From: Streptomyces verrucosisporus
Lineage (GTDB): Bacteria; Actinomycetota; Actinomycetes; Streptomycetales; Streptomycetaceae
Assembly (NCBI RefSeq): GCF_017114865.1
Contig: NZ_JADEYH010000003.1
Location: 1 to 64,000, forward strand
Reading direction: 5' to 3'
Length of the DNA stretch: 64,000 nt
The position numbers and the translations under genes were made by a program. The notes below the pieces were generated by a model. It saw nothing but the letters and a program-made list of their open reading frames with translations, had not been told where the DNA came from and did not search any database. The first letter of the stretch is position 1; each line of letters starts with the position of its first letter. Below, in pieces: positions 29,550 through 38,076 of the stretch.

Positions 29550-29590
29550 TTGGACGAGCGGAGAGAATATATTAGGTTAGCCTGGCCTAA
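29550..29590 (+). promoter_or_regulatory. Siderophore operon promoter with iron box (DmdR/IdeR operator)
   Basis: A -35-like TTGGAC (29550-29555), 17 bases, then -10-like TAGGTT (29573-29578). A 19-bp iron box, TTAGGTTAGCCTGGCCTAA (29572-29590), covers the -10 and matches the DmdR1/IdeR consensus TTAGGTTAGSCTAACCTAA at all but two bases. Iron-loaded repressor here would block transcription. It lies 134 bp upstream of the first operon gene. Confidence 0.88.
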
Positions 29591-29724
29591 TTTGACGGCC
29601 GTTCAGGCGGCCCGGGCAAGCACCCGGAGGGAGGGGACGTGAGCGCTTCCGACGGCGGCTGACGCCGCGCACCGGACGACCGCACCGCCTCCCCGACCGC
29701 GCCGCACCCAGCGAGGTAGAGCCC

Positions 29725-31029
29725 GTGTCCATCGTTCTCCCGCCCTCCGCCGCCCCGCGTTCCGCCTACCCCGACGAGGTCCTGCCCGAGCCGGTCCGCC
29801 GGCGCCTGCTGGAGCTGGCGGAGGGCGAGGCACCCGTCTCCGCCTACCTCTACGACGGCCGGGCCGCCGCCGCGCGCGCCCGCGAGCTGCGCGCCGCGCT
29901 GCCCGATTGGGCGGCCGTCCACTACGCGGTGAAGGCCAACTCCTTCCCCGGCGTCGTACGGGCGCTGGCCCCGTACGTGGACGGCTTCGAGGTCGCCTCC
30001 CGCACCGAACTGGAGCTGGCCCTGGCCGCGCTGCGGGAGCGGGACGGCCTCGGAGGCACGCCGGACTCCCCCGCATCCCCGGTCCCCGTCGTCGCCGCCG
30101 GGCCCGCCAAGTCCGTGCCCGTACTGACCGCCCTGGTGCGCGCCGGGGTCGAGGCGATCAACGCCGAGAGCCTGCTGGAACTGCACCGCGTCAGCCGTAT
30201 CGCCGTCGCCGAGGGCACCACCGCCCGGGTGGCGCTGCGCGTCAACCCGGCCGACGACCCCACTGCCGGCACCACCGCCGCTCCGGCCTCGGGGTCGCTG
30301 CGCATGGGCGGGCGGCCGTCGCAGTTCGGGGTGCCCGAGCCCGACGTGCCCGGGGTGCTGGAGCAGGCGCTGCGGCTGCCGGGGCTGGACGTCACCGGCT
30401 TCCACGTCCACGCCGCCTCCAACAATCTCGACGCCGAGTCCCAGGCCGCCCACCTGCGCCGTTGCGTGGAGTGGAGCGCGGCGACCGCCCGAAGGCACGG
30501 TGTGGACCTGCGCATGGTGGACGTCGGCGGCGGCATAGGCGTGGCCTTCGAGGAGCTCGCGGGCGAGCGGCCCTTCGACGTCTCCCGCTTCGGCGAGCTG
30601 GTCGCGGAGTGCGAGCCGCCGCCGGGCGTGCGGGTGGTCCTGGAACCGGGCCGCTTCCTGGTGGCCGACTGCGGCTGGTACGCGGCCGAGGTCACCGACG
30701 TCAAGCACAGTTACGGCACCGCCTTCGCCGTGCTGCGCGGCGGCATCAACCACTTCCAGCTCCCCACCTCCTGGGACCTGGTGCACAACATCGCCGTCCT
30801 GCCCGTCGACCGCTGGCCCGACGGCCTGCCGCGCCCGGAGGCGGCCGGTACGCGCGTCACCGTCGTCGGCGAGCTGTGCACTCCGGAGGACACCCTGCTG
30901 CGCGATGTCCGGGTGGACCGAGTCCGGGCGGGGGATCTGGTCGTTTTCCCCTATGCGGGCTCCTACGGGTGGGAGTTCGCGATGCACGGCTTCCTCGGCC
31001 ATCCCGTCGCGGAACGCCACCTGCTGTGA
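29725..31029 (+). CDS. Type III-fold PLP decarboxylase of siderophore biosynthesis (PvsE/SbnH-like)
   Basis: 434 aa, alanine-racemase/DAP-decarboxylase fold. The PLP lysine lies in YAVKANSF (about residue 75); the glycine loop VDVGGGIG and the EPGRFLVADCG, CTPEDTLLRD and GSYGWEFAMHGF motifs form the rest of the active site. In vibrioferrin, achromobactin and staphyloferrin B pathways this class decarboxylates a carboxylated amine intermediate. First gene of the iron-box operon, 134 bp after the box. GTG 29725 follows GAGGTAGAGCCC. The substrate is inferred only: the two decarboxylases in the operon differ in fold and probably in substrate. Confidence 0.87.
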   Translation: MSIVLPPSAAPRSAYPDEVLPEPVRRRLLELAEGEAPVSAYLYDGRAAAARARELRAALPDWAAVHYAVKANSFPGVVRALAPYVDGFEVASRTELELALAALRERDGLGGTPDSPASPVPVVAAGPAKSVPVLTALVRAGVEAINAESLLELHRVSRIAVAEGTTARVALRVNPADDPTAGTTAAPASGSLRMGGRPSQFGVPEPDVPGVLEQALRLPGLDVTGFHVHAASNNLDAESQAAHLRRCVEWSAATARRHGVDLRMVDVGGGIGVAFEELAGERPFDVSRFGELVAECEPPPGVRVVLEPGRFLVADCGWYAAEVTDVKHSYGTAFAVLRGGINHFQLPTSWDLVHNIAVLPVDRWPDGLPRPEAAGTRVTVVGELCTPEDTLLRDVRVDRVRAGDLVVFPYAGSYGWEFAMHGFLGHPVAERHLL

Positions 31030-31117
31030 CCACCGACCGCCCCCCGAGACGGCCGCCGGGCCGTACCGCCGAAGCCTTCCTCCCGACGGAGCGACGCAGT
31101 AACGGAGCGAGAACGCC

Positions 31118-31222
31118 ATGACCGTGCCCACCGCACCTCCGACACCGGCCACCGGGGCCGCCGGGGCACCCGGCCCCGCGGCCCCCGGCTCCGCCGCCGC
31201 GCCCACCGGGCGGCCGGCGTGA
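31118..31222 (+). CDS. Possible small Ala/Pro-rich ORF (leader peptide) in the siderophore operon
   Basis: 34 aa, almost only Ala, Pro, Gly and Thr. The ATG at 31118 has a GGAGCGAG site upstream and its TGA overlaps the GTG of the next gene, the same coupling as the other operon genes. It may be a translated coupling leader, a fossil of an upstream N-terminus of the decarboxylase, or chance. No homology can be judged. Confidence 0.35.
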   Translation: MTVPTAPPTPATGAAGAPGPAAPGSAAAPTGRPA

Positions 31223-32928
31223 CGGGCCGCGTCCGCGCCGCGGAGGCGGGCTCCCCGGCGCCGGGCGTGCCGGGTGTGCCGGGGGCCCGGGACGGCGGCG
31301 GCCGGGCCGAGGCGCTGCGCGCCCTCGTCGACGGACTGCTGGCGTCCGCCTCCCCCGCCGGTGCGGAGCCGCCCGGGTCCGAGCCGCCCGGCGTCGCCTC
31401 ACCGCCCGGCACCGCCCTGTCCGGCTCCGTGGAAGGCCCCGGCGCCCTGGAGCCGCTGCTGCGTGCCGCGCTCGCGGCGCTGGAGGAGGGCGCGGCCCGG
31501 CGCGGTGGGCCCGTACCGGCGCTCGAGCCCGGCGAGCTGGCCGCGCGCGTCGCCGGGGAGTACGCGGCGGCCCGCGGCGAGGGGGCGCTGCCCCGGCTGA
31601 CCTCGCTGCTGGCGTACGGCAGCGCCGATCCGGCCGACCCGCTGTGCGCGGCCCATCTGCACTGCCCGCCGCTGGCCGTCGCCGTCGCCGCCGACCTGGC
31701 CGTATCCGCCCTCAACCCCTCGCAGGACTCCTGGGACCAGGCGCCGGCCGCCACCACCCTGGAGACGCTGCTGCTGGCGGAGCTGGCCGGGATGGTGGGG
31801 TACGGCGAGGAGGCCGCCGGAGTGCTGACCTCCGGCGGCACCGAGTCCAACCTGATGGGCCTGATGCTGGCCCGCGACCGGGTGATGGGGCGCGCGTCGG
31901 GGCGGCAGGTCGAGCTGGAGGGCGTACCGCGTACCGGACCGCGCCCCCGCGTGTTCACCTCCGCCGCCGCGCACTTCTCCGTACAGCGCGCCGCCGCCCT
32001 GCTGGGTCTGGGCGAGGACGCGGTGGTGCCCGTCGGCATCGACCACGCCCAGCGCATGGACCCCGGCGCGCTGGCCGGCGCCCTGAGGCGGTGCGCCGGG
32101 GCCGGCGAGCTGCCCGTCGCCGTCGTCGCCACCGCCGGGACCACCGACACCGGCACGGTCGACCCGCTGCCCGAGTGCGCGCGCCTGGCCGCCGAGTACG
32201 GCGCCTGGTTCCACGTGGACGCGGCCTACGGCGGCGGCGCGCTGCTGTCGGACCGCCTGGCCCCGCTGCTGGACGGCGTCGAGCTGGCCGACTCCGTCTC
32301 CCTGGACTGGCACAAGCTGGGCTGGCAGCCGGTCGCGGCGGGCGTCTTCCTCGTCCGGCGCGCGCAGACGTACGCCTCACTCGCCCGCCGCGCGGCCTAC
32401 CTCAACCCGCGCGACGACGAGGAGGCCGGTTACCCCAGCCTGCTCGGCCTGTCGCTGCGCACCACCCGCCGCGCGGACGGCTTCTCCATCGCCGTCACCC
32501 TGCGCGCCCTGGGCCGCGAGGGCCTGGGCCGGCTGGTGGACGCCTGCCACGACCTCGCGCTGGCCGGGGCGGAGGCGGTGCGTGCCCATCCCCGGCTGGA
32601 GCTGCACGCCGATCCGGTGCTGACGGCGTTCCTCTTCCGCTACGTGCCGCGCGGGCACGGCGGCCCCGGGCGGAGCGGCCCCGGGCGGGCGGACCGGATC
32701 AACGCCGCCCTGCGTCGCAGGCTGCTGCGCGAGGGCCGCGCGGTCGTCGGCCGCACCGAGCTGCCGGGCGAGGGGCCGGGCCGGGTGCGGCTGAAGCTCA
32801 CCCTGCTCAACCCGCACGCGACGCCCTCCGACGTCGAGCGGCTGCTGGAAGCGGTCGCCGAGGCGGGCCTGGCGGAGGAGCGGGCCGATGAGCGGGCCGG
32901 GGAACAGGCCGGGGAGGAGTCCCCGTGA
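31219..32928 (+). CDS. Group II PLP decarboxylase (DesA/RhbB-like) for siderophore diamine
   Basis: 569 aa; the family core is ~470 aa, so the Pro/Gly-rich first ~100 residues are an extra tail. Core motifs: HCPPLAVAVAADLAVSALN, LTSGGTESNLMGLMLAR, HFSVQRAAALLGLG, VVATAGTTDTGTVDPL, FHVDAAYGG, and the PLP lysine in SLDWHKLGWQP. DesA makes cadaverine from lysine; RhbB makes diaminopropane from diaminobutyrate; either fits and the residues cannot settle it. Start GTG 31219, overlapping the small ORF. The next gene starts at 32925 with a 4-base overlap. Confidence 0.88.
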   Translation: MTGRVRAAEAGSPAPGVPGVPGARDGGGRAEALRALVDGLLASASPAGAEPPGSEPPGVASPPGTALSGSVEGPGALEPLLRAALAALEEGAARRGGPVPALEPGELAARVAGEYAAARGEGALPRLTSLLAYGSADPADPLCAAHLHCPPLAVAVAADLAVSALNPSQDSWDQAPAATTLETLLLAELAGMVGYGEEAAGVLTSGGTESNLMGLMLARDRVMGRASGRQVELEGVPRTGPRPRVFTSAAAHFSVQRAAALLGLGEDAVVPVGIDHAQRMDPGALAGALRRCAGAGELPVAVVATAGTTDTGTVDPLPECARLAAEYGAWFHVDAAYGGGALLSDRLAPLLDGVELADSVSLDWHKLGWQPVAAGVFLVRRAQTYASLARRAAYLNPRDDEEAGYPSLLGLSLRTTRRADGFSIAVTLRALGREGLGRLVDACHDLALAGAEAVRAHPRLELHADPVLTAFLFRYVPRGHGGPGRSGPGRADRINAALRRRLLREGRAVVGRTELPGEGPGRVRLKLTLLNPHATPSDVERLLEAVAEAGLAEERADERAGEQAGEESP

Positions 32929-34796
32929 CCCCGGACCCACTGGGCGGAAACCCGTCCGCGCCCGGCGGCGGCCCGCACGGCCCCGACCCGCTCGACCACT
33001 CCGACCCGCGGCGCGCCGCCGGCGCCGCCGCGGCCGAGCGGCTGCTGCGCGCGTACGTCCGGGAGACCGGCACCGAGGTGCCGGCCGCGGGGCAGTCGCT
33101 GCACCTGGTGCTGCCGCTGAGCAGGATGACGCTGCGCGTCCCGGTGCGCTACCGGTCCGCGACCGGCTGGCACCGCTTCGGCGAGGTGCGCGTGGTCACC
33201 TCCGAGCGGGGCGGCAGCCTGCCGGCCGACATCGCGCTGGCGGCGGCGGGGCTGGTCCGGGAGCACGCGCTGCGGCGCGACCGCTCCCTCCTGGAGGGAG
33301 GCGACGCGGTGGCCCGGGTGCTGGACTCGGCCCGCCGTACCGCCGTCCATCTGGCCCGGCGCCGCGCCGAGGCCCCGGGCACGGCCGGCCCGACGCCGTT
33401 CCTGGACGCCGAGCAGGCGCTGCTGCTGGGCCATCCCCTCCACCCCGCGCCCAAGAGCCGGGGGGAGGCCTCGGACGCCGAACTGGATTCCTACTCCCCG
33501 GAGTTGCGCGGCTCCTTCCCGCTGCACTGGTTCGCCGCGCACCCGGACGCGGTCGTCGGCGAGAGCGCGGACGGCCGCCCCGTCGCCGATCTGCTGCGGT
33601 CCCTGGCGGCGGGTGTGGAGGTGCCCGCCGGCACGGTGCCGGTACCCGCCCACCCCTGGCAGGCCCGCGAGGCCGTACGCCGCCCGGAGACCGCCGCGCT
33701 GCTGGAGGCCGGGCTGCTGCGCCCGCTGGGGCCGGCCGGTCCCGCCTGGTACCCCACCTCCTCGCTGCGGACGGTGCACCGGCCGGACGCGGAGGCGATG
33801 CTGAAGCTGTCGCTCGGCATGCGGATCACCAACTCCCGCCGCAACAACCTCCGCGGCGAGCTGCGGCTGGGGGTGCGGGCCGCGCGGCTGCTGGCCGCCG
33901 GATCGCCGGACCGTCCCGGGCCGGGCGGGTGGCTGCGCGCCGAGCACCCGGAGTTCGGCATCCTGCGCGACTTCGCCTGGGTGTCGGTGGGCCGCGGCGA
34001 GGGCTCACCGGAAGCGGGGCCGGAGACGGGTCTGGAGACGGCGGTACGCGACAACCCCTTCCGGGGCACCGGAGGCGTGAGCGGGAGCGGCGGCGGAGCC
34101 GGCGAGGCGCTGTGCGTGGCCGGTCTGCTGGCCGAGCGCACCGGCCCCGGCGACGGCTCCCCGCCGCCGTACCGCTCCGCGCTGTGCGAGGCCGTGGAGC
34201 GGGCCGCCCGCGCTCACGGCGTCTCCACCGCCGAGGCCTCCGAGCGCTGGCTGCTGCGCTATCTCGACGTGCTGGCCGTCCCCCTGATCCGCCTCCACGC
34301 CCACCACGGGATCGCGCTGGAGCCGCACCACCAGAACACCCTGGTGGCGCTGGGCGCCGACGGGCTGCCGGTGGCGGGCCGCTACCGCGACAGCCAGGGC
34401 TACTACGTCGCCGCCTCCCGCGCCGCCGCGCTGGAACGGCTGGTACCGGGCCTGTACGAGGAGGTGGAGCTGGTCTTCGAGGACTCCTTCGTCGACGAGC
34501 GCGTCGCCTACTACCTGGGAATCAGCAACCTGCTGGGCCTGGTGGGCGCGTTCGGCTCGTTCGGCCTGGCCCGCGAGGAGCGTCTGCTGCGCGTGCTGCG
34601 CGGCGCGCTGGAGCGGCTGCGCGCCGCCGAGCCCGGCGCCAAGGGCCTGCTGGAGCTGCTGCTGGACGCGCCCACGCTGCGCTGCAAGGCCAACTTCCTC
34701 ACCTGTGTGGACGGGCTCGACGAGCTGGTCGGCGACGTCCACACCCAGTCCGTCTACACCGACCTTCCCAACCCCCTCGCGGAGGCACAGCGTTGA
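32925..34796 (+). CDS. IucA/IucC-family NRPS-independent siderophore synthetase, first
   Basis: 623 aa. Joins a carboxylate to an amine or hydroxylamine using ATP. It shows the ATP-site motifs of the family: GHPLHPAPKSR, VPAHPWQ, PTSSLRTVH, KLSLGMRITNSRRNNLR and, toward the C-terminus, LEPHHQNTLV, YRDSQGYY and LRCKANFLT. These place it in the IucA/IucC adenylating fold. The first ~45 residues are a disordered Pro/Gly tail. GTG 32925 overlaps the decarboxylase stop (GTGA). It differs from the second synthetase at 36211, so the two probably catalyse different condensations. The A/B/C subtype was not assigned. Confidence 0.92.
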   Translation: MTPDPLGGNPSAPGGGPHGPDPLDHSDPRRAAGAAAAERLLRAYVRETGTEVPAAGQSLHLVLPLSRMTLRVPVRYRSATGWHRFGEVRVVTSERGGSLPADIALAAAGLVREHALRRDRSLLEGGDAVARVLDSARRTAVHLARRRAEAPGTAGPTPFLDAEQALLLGHPLHPAPKSRGEASDAELDSYSPELRGSFPLHWFAAHPDAVVGESADGRPVADLLRSLAAGVEVPAGTVPVPAHPWQAREAVRRPETAALLEAGLLRPLGPAGPAWYPTSSLRTVHRPDAEAMLKLSLGMRITNSRRNNLRGELRLGVRAARLLAAGSPDRPGPGGWLRAEHPEFGILRDFAWVSVGRGEGSPEAGPETGLETAVRDNPFRGTGGVSGSGGGAGEALCVAGLLAERTGPGDGSPPPYRSALCEAVERAARAHGVSTAEASERWLLRYLDVLAVPLIRLHAHHGIALEPHHQNTLVALGADGLPVAGRYRDSQGYYVAASRAAALERLVPGLYEEVELVFEDSFVDERVAYYLGISNLLGLVGAFGSFGLAREERLLRVLRGALERLRAAEPGAKGLLELLLDAPTLRCKANFLTCVDGLDELVGDVHTQSVYTDLPNPLAEAQR

Positions 34797-36214
34797 CCGA
34801 CCACTCCACCCCGCCGCACGGCGTGTACGACCTCGTCGGCGTCGGCATCGGCCCGTTCAACCTCTCCCTGGCCGCGCTCTGCGACGGCGTGCCGGGGCTG
34901 GACACCCTCTTCCTGGACCGCCGTCCCGCCTTCTCCTGGCACCCCGGCCTGCTGCTGGAGGGCACCGTCCTGCAGGTGCCCTTCATGGCCGACCTGGTGA
35001 CGATGGCCGACCCCACCAGCCGCTGGTCGTACCTGAACTACCTGCGCGAGCACGGGCGGCTGTTCCCGTTCTTCTTCTCCGAGCGCTTCCACATCCCGCG
35101 CCGCGAGTACGACCACTACTGCCGCTGGGCCGCCGAGCGCCTGCCCTCGTGCCGCTTCGGCGCGGAGGTGACGGCGGTGGAGTGGGACGCCTCGGCCGAG
35201 GCGTTCGCCGTCACCCACCGGCCCTCCGGTGCGCCTTCCGGCGGGGACCGGGACGGCGGCCGGGAGGAGCGCGTACTGGCCCGGCGGGTCGTGCTCGGCG
35301 TCGGCACCACCCCGGTCGTGCCCGAGCCGCTGCGCCCCCTGCTCGCGCCCGCGCACGCCGGGCGCGTACTGCACAGCGCCGACTACCGCACCCACCGCGC
35401 CGCCCTCGCCGGCAGGGACGACGTGACGGTGGTCGGGGCGGGGCAGTCCGGCGCGGAGGTCGTGCTCGACCTGCTGCGGCACCAGGACGGCGAGGGGCGC
35501 GGCGGCCCGTACGTGCGCTGGCTGGCGCGCACCCCGGCGTTCGCGCCCATGGAGTACTCCAAGATCGGCCTGGAGCACTTCACCCCGGACTACGTGCGCT
35601 ACTTCCGCGCCCTGCCCGAGGCCGTCCGCGACCGGCTGGTGCGCGAGCAGTGGCAGCTCTACAAGGGCGTCAGCGAGCAGACCCTCGGCGAGATCCACGA
35701 CGAGCTGTACGAGCGGACCATCGGCGGCGGCCGGCCGCGAGCCGGCCTCCACCCGGGCGTGGAGATCACCGCCGTGCGCCCCGTGGAGGGCTCCGAAGGC
35801 CGCGGCTACGTGCTGGGCTGCCGCCACACCGGGCAGGGCGCGGAGTTCGAGGTGCGCACCTCGGCGGTCGTCGCGGCCACCGGCTACGCGGCCGTGCGCC
35901 CGGCCTGCCTGGACCCGCTGGACAAGCTCGTCGACTGGGACGCGCGCGGCCGCTACCGCGTCGGCGGCGACTACCGCGTCGCGCTCGACGAGAGCGTCAC
36001 CGGCGAGCTGTACGTGCAGAACGCCGAGATGCACACCCACGGCGTGGGCGCGCCCGACCTCACCCTCGGCGCCTGGCGGGCGGCGGTGATCCTCAACTCC
36101 GCCGCCGGGCGCACCGTACTGCCCGTGCCCGAACGGGCGGCCTGGACGACCTTCGGCGCGCCCGAACCCGGGGCACGCGAACCCGGGGCACGCGCCGGGG
36201 AGGCGGCCCGGTGA
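34793..36214 (+). CDS. Flavin-dependent L-lysine/diamine N-hydroxylase (IucD/DesB/RhbE-like)
   Basis: 473 aa. Hydroxylates a primary amine with FAD, NADPH and O2 to give the hydroxylamine for hydroxamate iron ligands. The FAD motif VGVGIGPFNLSLAAL is at about residues 16-30, the NADPH motif VVGAGQSGAEVVLDLL near 215, the SKIGLEHFTPDYVRYF segment typical of IucD near 260, and the ATGY motif near 365. Start TTG 34793 overlaps the previous stop with GGAGG 7 bases upstream. Third coupled overlap in the operon. Its presence means at least one hydroxamate is expected in the product. Confidence 0.93.
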   Translation: MTDHSTPPHGVYDLVGVGIGPFNLSLAALCDGVPGLDTLFLDRRPAFSWHPGLLLEGTVLQVPFMADLVTMADPTSRWSYLNYLREHGRLFPFFFSERFHIPRREYDHYCRWAAERLPSCRFGAEVTAVEWDASAEAFAVTHRPSGAPSGGDRDGGREERVLARRVVLGVGTTPVVPEPLRPLLAPAHAGRVLHSADYRTHRAALAGRDDVTVVGAGQSGAEVVLDLLRHQDGEGRGGPYVRWLARTPAFAPMEYSKIGLEHFTPDYVRYFRALPEAVRDRLVREQWQLYKGVSEQTLGEIHDELYERTIGGGRPRAGLHPGVEITAVRPVEGSEGRGYVLGCRHTGQGAEFEVRTSAVVAATGYAAVRPACLDPLDKLVDWDARGRYRVGGDYRVALDESVTGELYVQNAEMHTHGVGAPDLTLGAWRAAVILNSAAGRTVLPVPERAAWTTFGAPEPGAREPGARAGEAAR

Positions 36215-38076
36215 GCGCCGTCCCCCGCGACGCCTGGCGGGAGGCCGGGCGCAGACTCCTGGCCAGGGCCGTCGAGGAGTTCGCCTACGAGGAGCTGCTC
36301 GTCCCCGAGCCCGATCCCGCCGCCTCCCCCGACACGTACCGGCTGGACCTGGGCGGCGGGGTGTCCTGGACGTTCCGCGCCGCCCGCGGCTCCTTCGGCT
36401 CCTGGCGCCTGATCCCCGGCACCCTGCGCCGCCGGCCCGCGCCCGGCGGCGTCGCGGAGGAGCAAGGAGAGGAGGAGGCCGGCCCGGAGCGGCTGCTGCT
36501 CGACGCCCGCGAAGTGCTGGGCTGGGACGGCCCCACCACCGCCGAGGTGCTGCGCGAGCTGACCGCGACACGCCGCGCCGAGGCCCACGTCATATCCCGC
36601 GACCTGCCCGCCGCCGAGCTGGCCGACCTGGACCACCTGGAGCTGGAGTCCCACCAGGACGGCCACCCCTGCATGCTGCTCAACAAGGGCCGCCTGGGCT
36701 TCTCCGCCTCCGACGCCGCCGCCTACGCCCCCGAGGCGGCCGGCGAGGTGCGGCTGCGCTGGGCGGCCGTCCACACCACCCTGGCCTCGTATTCGGGGTA
36801 TCCGGGCGCACCGGGCCTGGGCGCGGACGCGCTGCTGGAGCAGGAGCTGGACGCGGCCGTGCGCGAACGGTTCACCGCCGCCCTCGCCGAGGCCTGCGCC
36901 CAGGGCCCCCACTCCCCGGGCGACTTCGTCTGGCTGCCGGTCCACCCCTTCCACTGGGACGAGGCCGTGGCCACCCTCTTCGCCCCCTACCTCGCCGACG
37001 GCCGGATCGTCCCCCTCGGCGAGGGCCCGGACCGCTACCGGCCCCTGCAGTCGATCCGCACCCTCGCCAACCTCGACCACCCCGGCCGCCGCAACGTCAA
37101 GGTGCCACTGCTCATCCGCAACACCCTGGTGTGGCGCGGACTTTCCACCGAGCCGACCAAGGCCGCGCCCGACATCAGCGCCTGGCTGCACGCGGTACGC
37201 GAGGGCGACCCCTACCTCCGTGACGAGCTGCGCTTCCACCCCCTGGGCGAGGTGGCCTCCGTCGCCGTGCACCACCCGCTGTACGAGTCGGTGACCGACG
37301 CCCCCTACCGCTACCACGAGCTGCTGGGCGCGGTGTGGCGCGAACCGGTGACCGCCCTGCTGCGCGACGGCGAGCGGGCCCGCACGATGGCCGCCCTGCT
37401 CAAGACCGGCTCGGACGGCAGGGCGCTGGTGGCCGAACTGGTGGAACGTTCCGGCCTGCCCCCGCGCGCCTGGCTGGCCCGCTTCCTGGCCGCCCTGCTG
37501 CCGGGGCTGCTGCACTGCCTGTACCGCCACGGCATCGCCTTCTGCCCGCACGGCGAGAACACCGTGGTCATCCACGACGCCTCCGAGGTGCCCGTCGGCA
37601 TCGCGCTCAAGGACTTCGCCGAGGACGTCAATCTGCTGCCCGGCCGCCGCCCCGAGTACGCCGGTCTGCCGGAGCGCGCCGACGCCGTACTGCTGCGCTG
37701 GCCGGCGCACGAGCTGGCGCACTCGCTGCTGAGCGCCGTCTTCGCGGGCCACTTCCGCTTCCTCGCCCCCCTGGTGGAGGAGCATCTGGGCGTCCCCGAG
37801 GCGGACTTCTGGTCCCTGGTCCGCGCCGAGACCGTCCGCTACCACGCCCGCTTCCCCGAACTCGCCGACAGGTTCGGGGAGTTCGACCTGCTCGCGCCCT
37901 CCTTCAACCGGGTCGCCCTCAACCGGGAGCAGTTGCTGGGCGGCGGTTTCCACGACCGCGCCGAACGTGACGAGGGCTTCGACGTCGTCCACGGCACCGT
38001 CCCCAACCCCCTGGCCGACGCGAAGCCCCTCACCGAGCCCGCCCAGCCCGCCGCCTCCACCGAGGAGCCCAGGTGA
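36211..38076 (+). CDS. IucA/IucC-family NRPS-independent siderophore synthetase, second (DesD-like)
   Basis: 621 aa. It carries HPCMLLNKGRLGFS, VHPFHWDEAV, QSIRTLANL, KVPLLIRNTLVWRGLS, FCPHGENTVVI and LKDFAEDVNLL, close in order and spelling to DesD/IucC-type enzymes that use a monoacylated or dicarboxylate acceptor and can oligomerise or macrocyclise. GTG 36211 overlaps the hydroxylase stop (GTGA). A Pro/Glu insertion around residues 75-90 and a C-terminal tail of Pro/Ala/Glu are not conserved. With the first synthetase it probably makes two different amide bonds. Confidence 0.93.
   Translation: MSAVPRDAWREAGRRLLARAVEEFAYEELLVPEPDPAASPDTYRLDLGGGVSWTFRAARGSFGSWRLIPGTLRRRPAPGGVAEEQGEEEAGPERLLLDAREVLGWDGPTTAEVLRELTATRRAEAHVISRDLPAAELADLDHLELESHQDGHPCMLLNKGRLGFSASDAAAYAPEAAGEVRLRWAAVHTTLASYSGYPGAPGLGADALLEQELDAAVRERFTAALAEACAQGPHSPGDFVWLPVHPFHWDEAVATLFAPYLADGRIVPLGEGPDRYRPLQSIRTLANLDHPGRRNVKVPLLIRNTLVWRGLSTEPTKAAPDISAWLHAVREGDPYLRDELRFHPLGEVASVAVHHPLYESVTDAPYRYHELLGAVWREPVTALLRDGERARTMAALLKTGSDGRALVAELVERSGLPPRAWLARFLAALLPGLLHCLYRHGIAFCPHGENTVVIHDASEVPVGIALKDFAEDVNLLPGRRPEYAGLPERADAVLLRWPAHELAHSLLSAVFAGHFRFLAPLVEEHLGVPEADFWSLVRAETVRYHARFPELADRFGEFDLLAPSFNRVALNREQLLGGGFHDRAERDEGFDVVHGTVPNPLADAKPLTEPAQPAASTEEPR

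Noticed and set aside
32888..34792. 1108-aa open frame continuing upstream of the N-hydroxylase
   Set aside because: Upstream of the TTG at 34793 the frame is Arg/Pro/Gly-rich antisense-like junk across the first synthetase; the overlap TTG is the real start.
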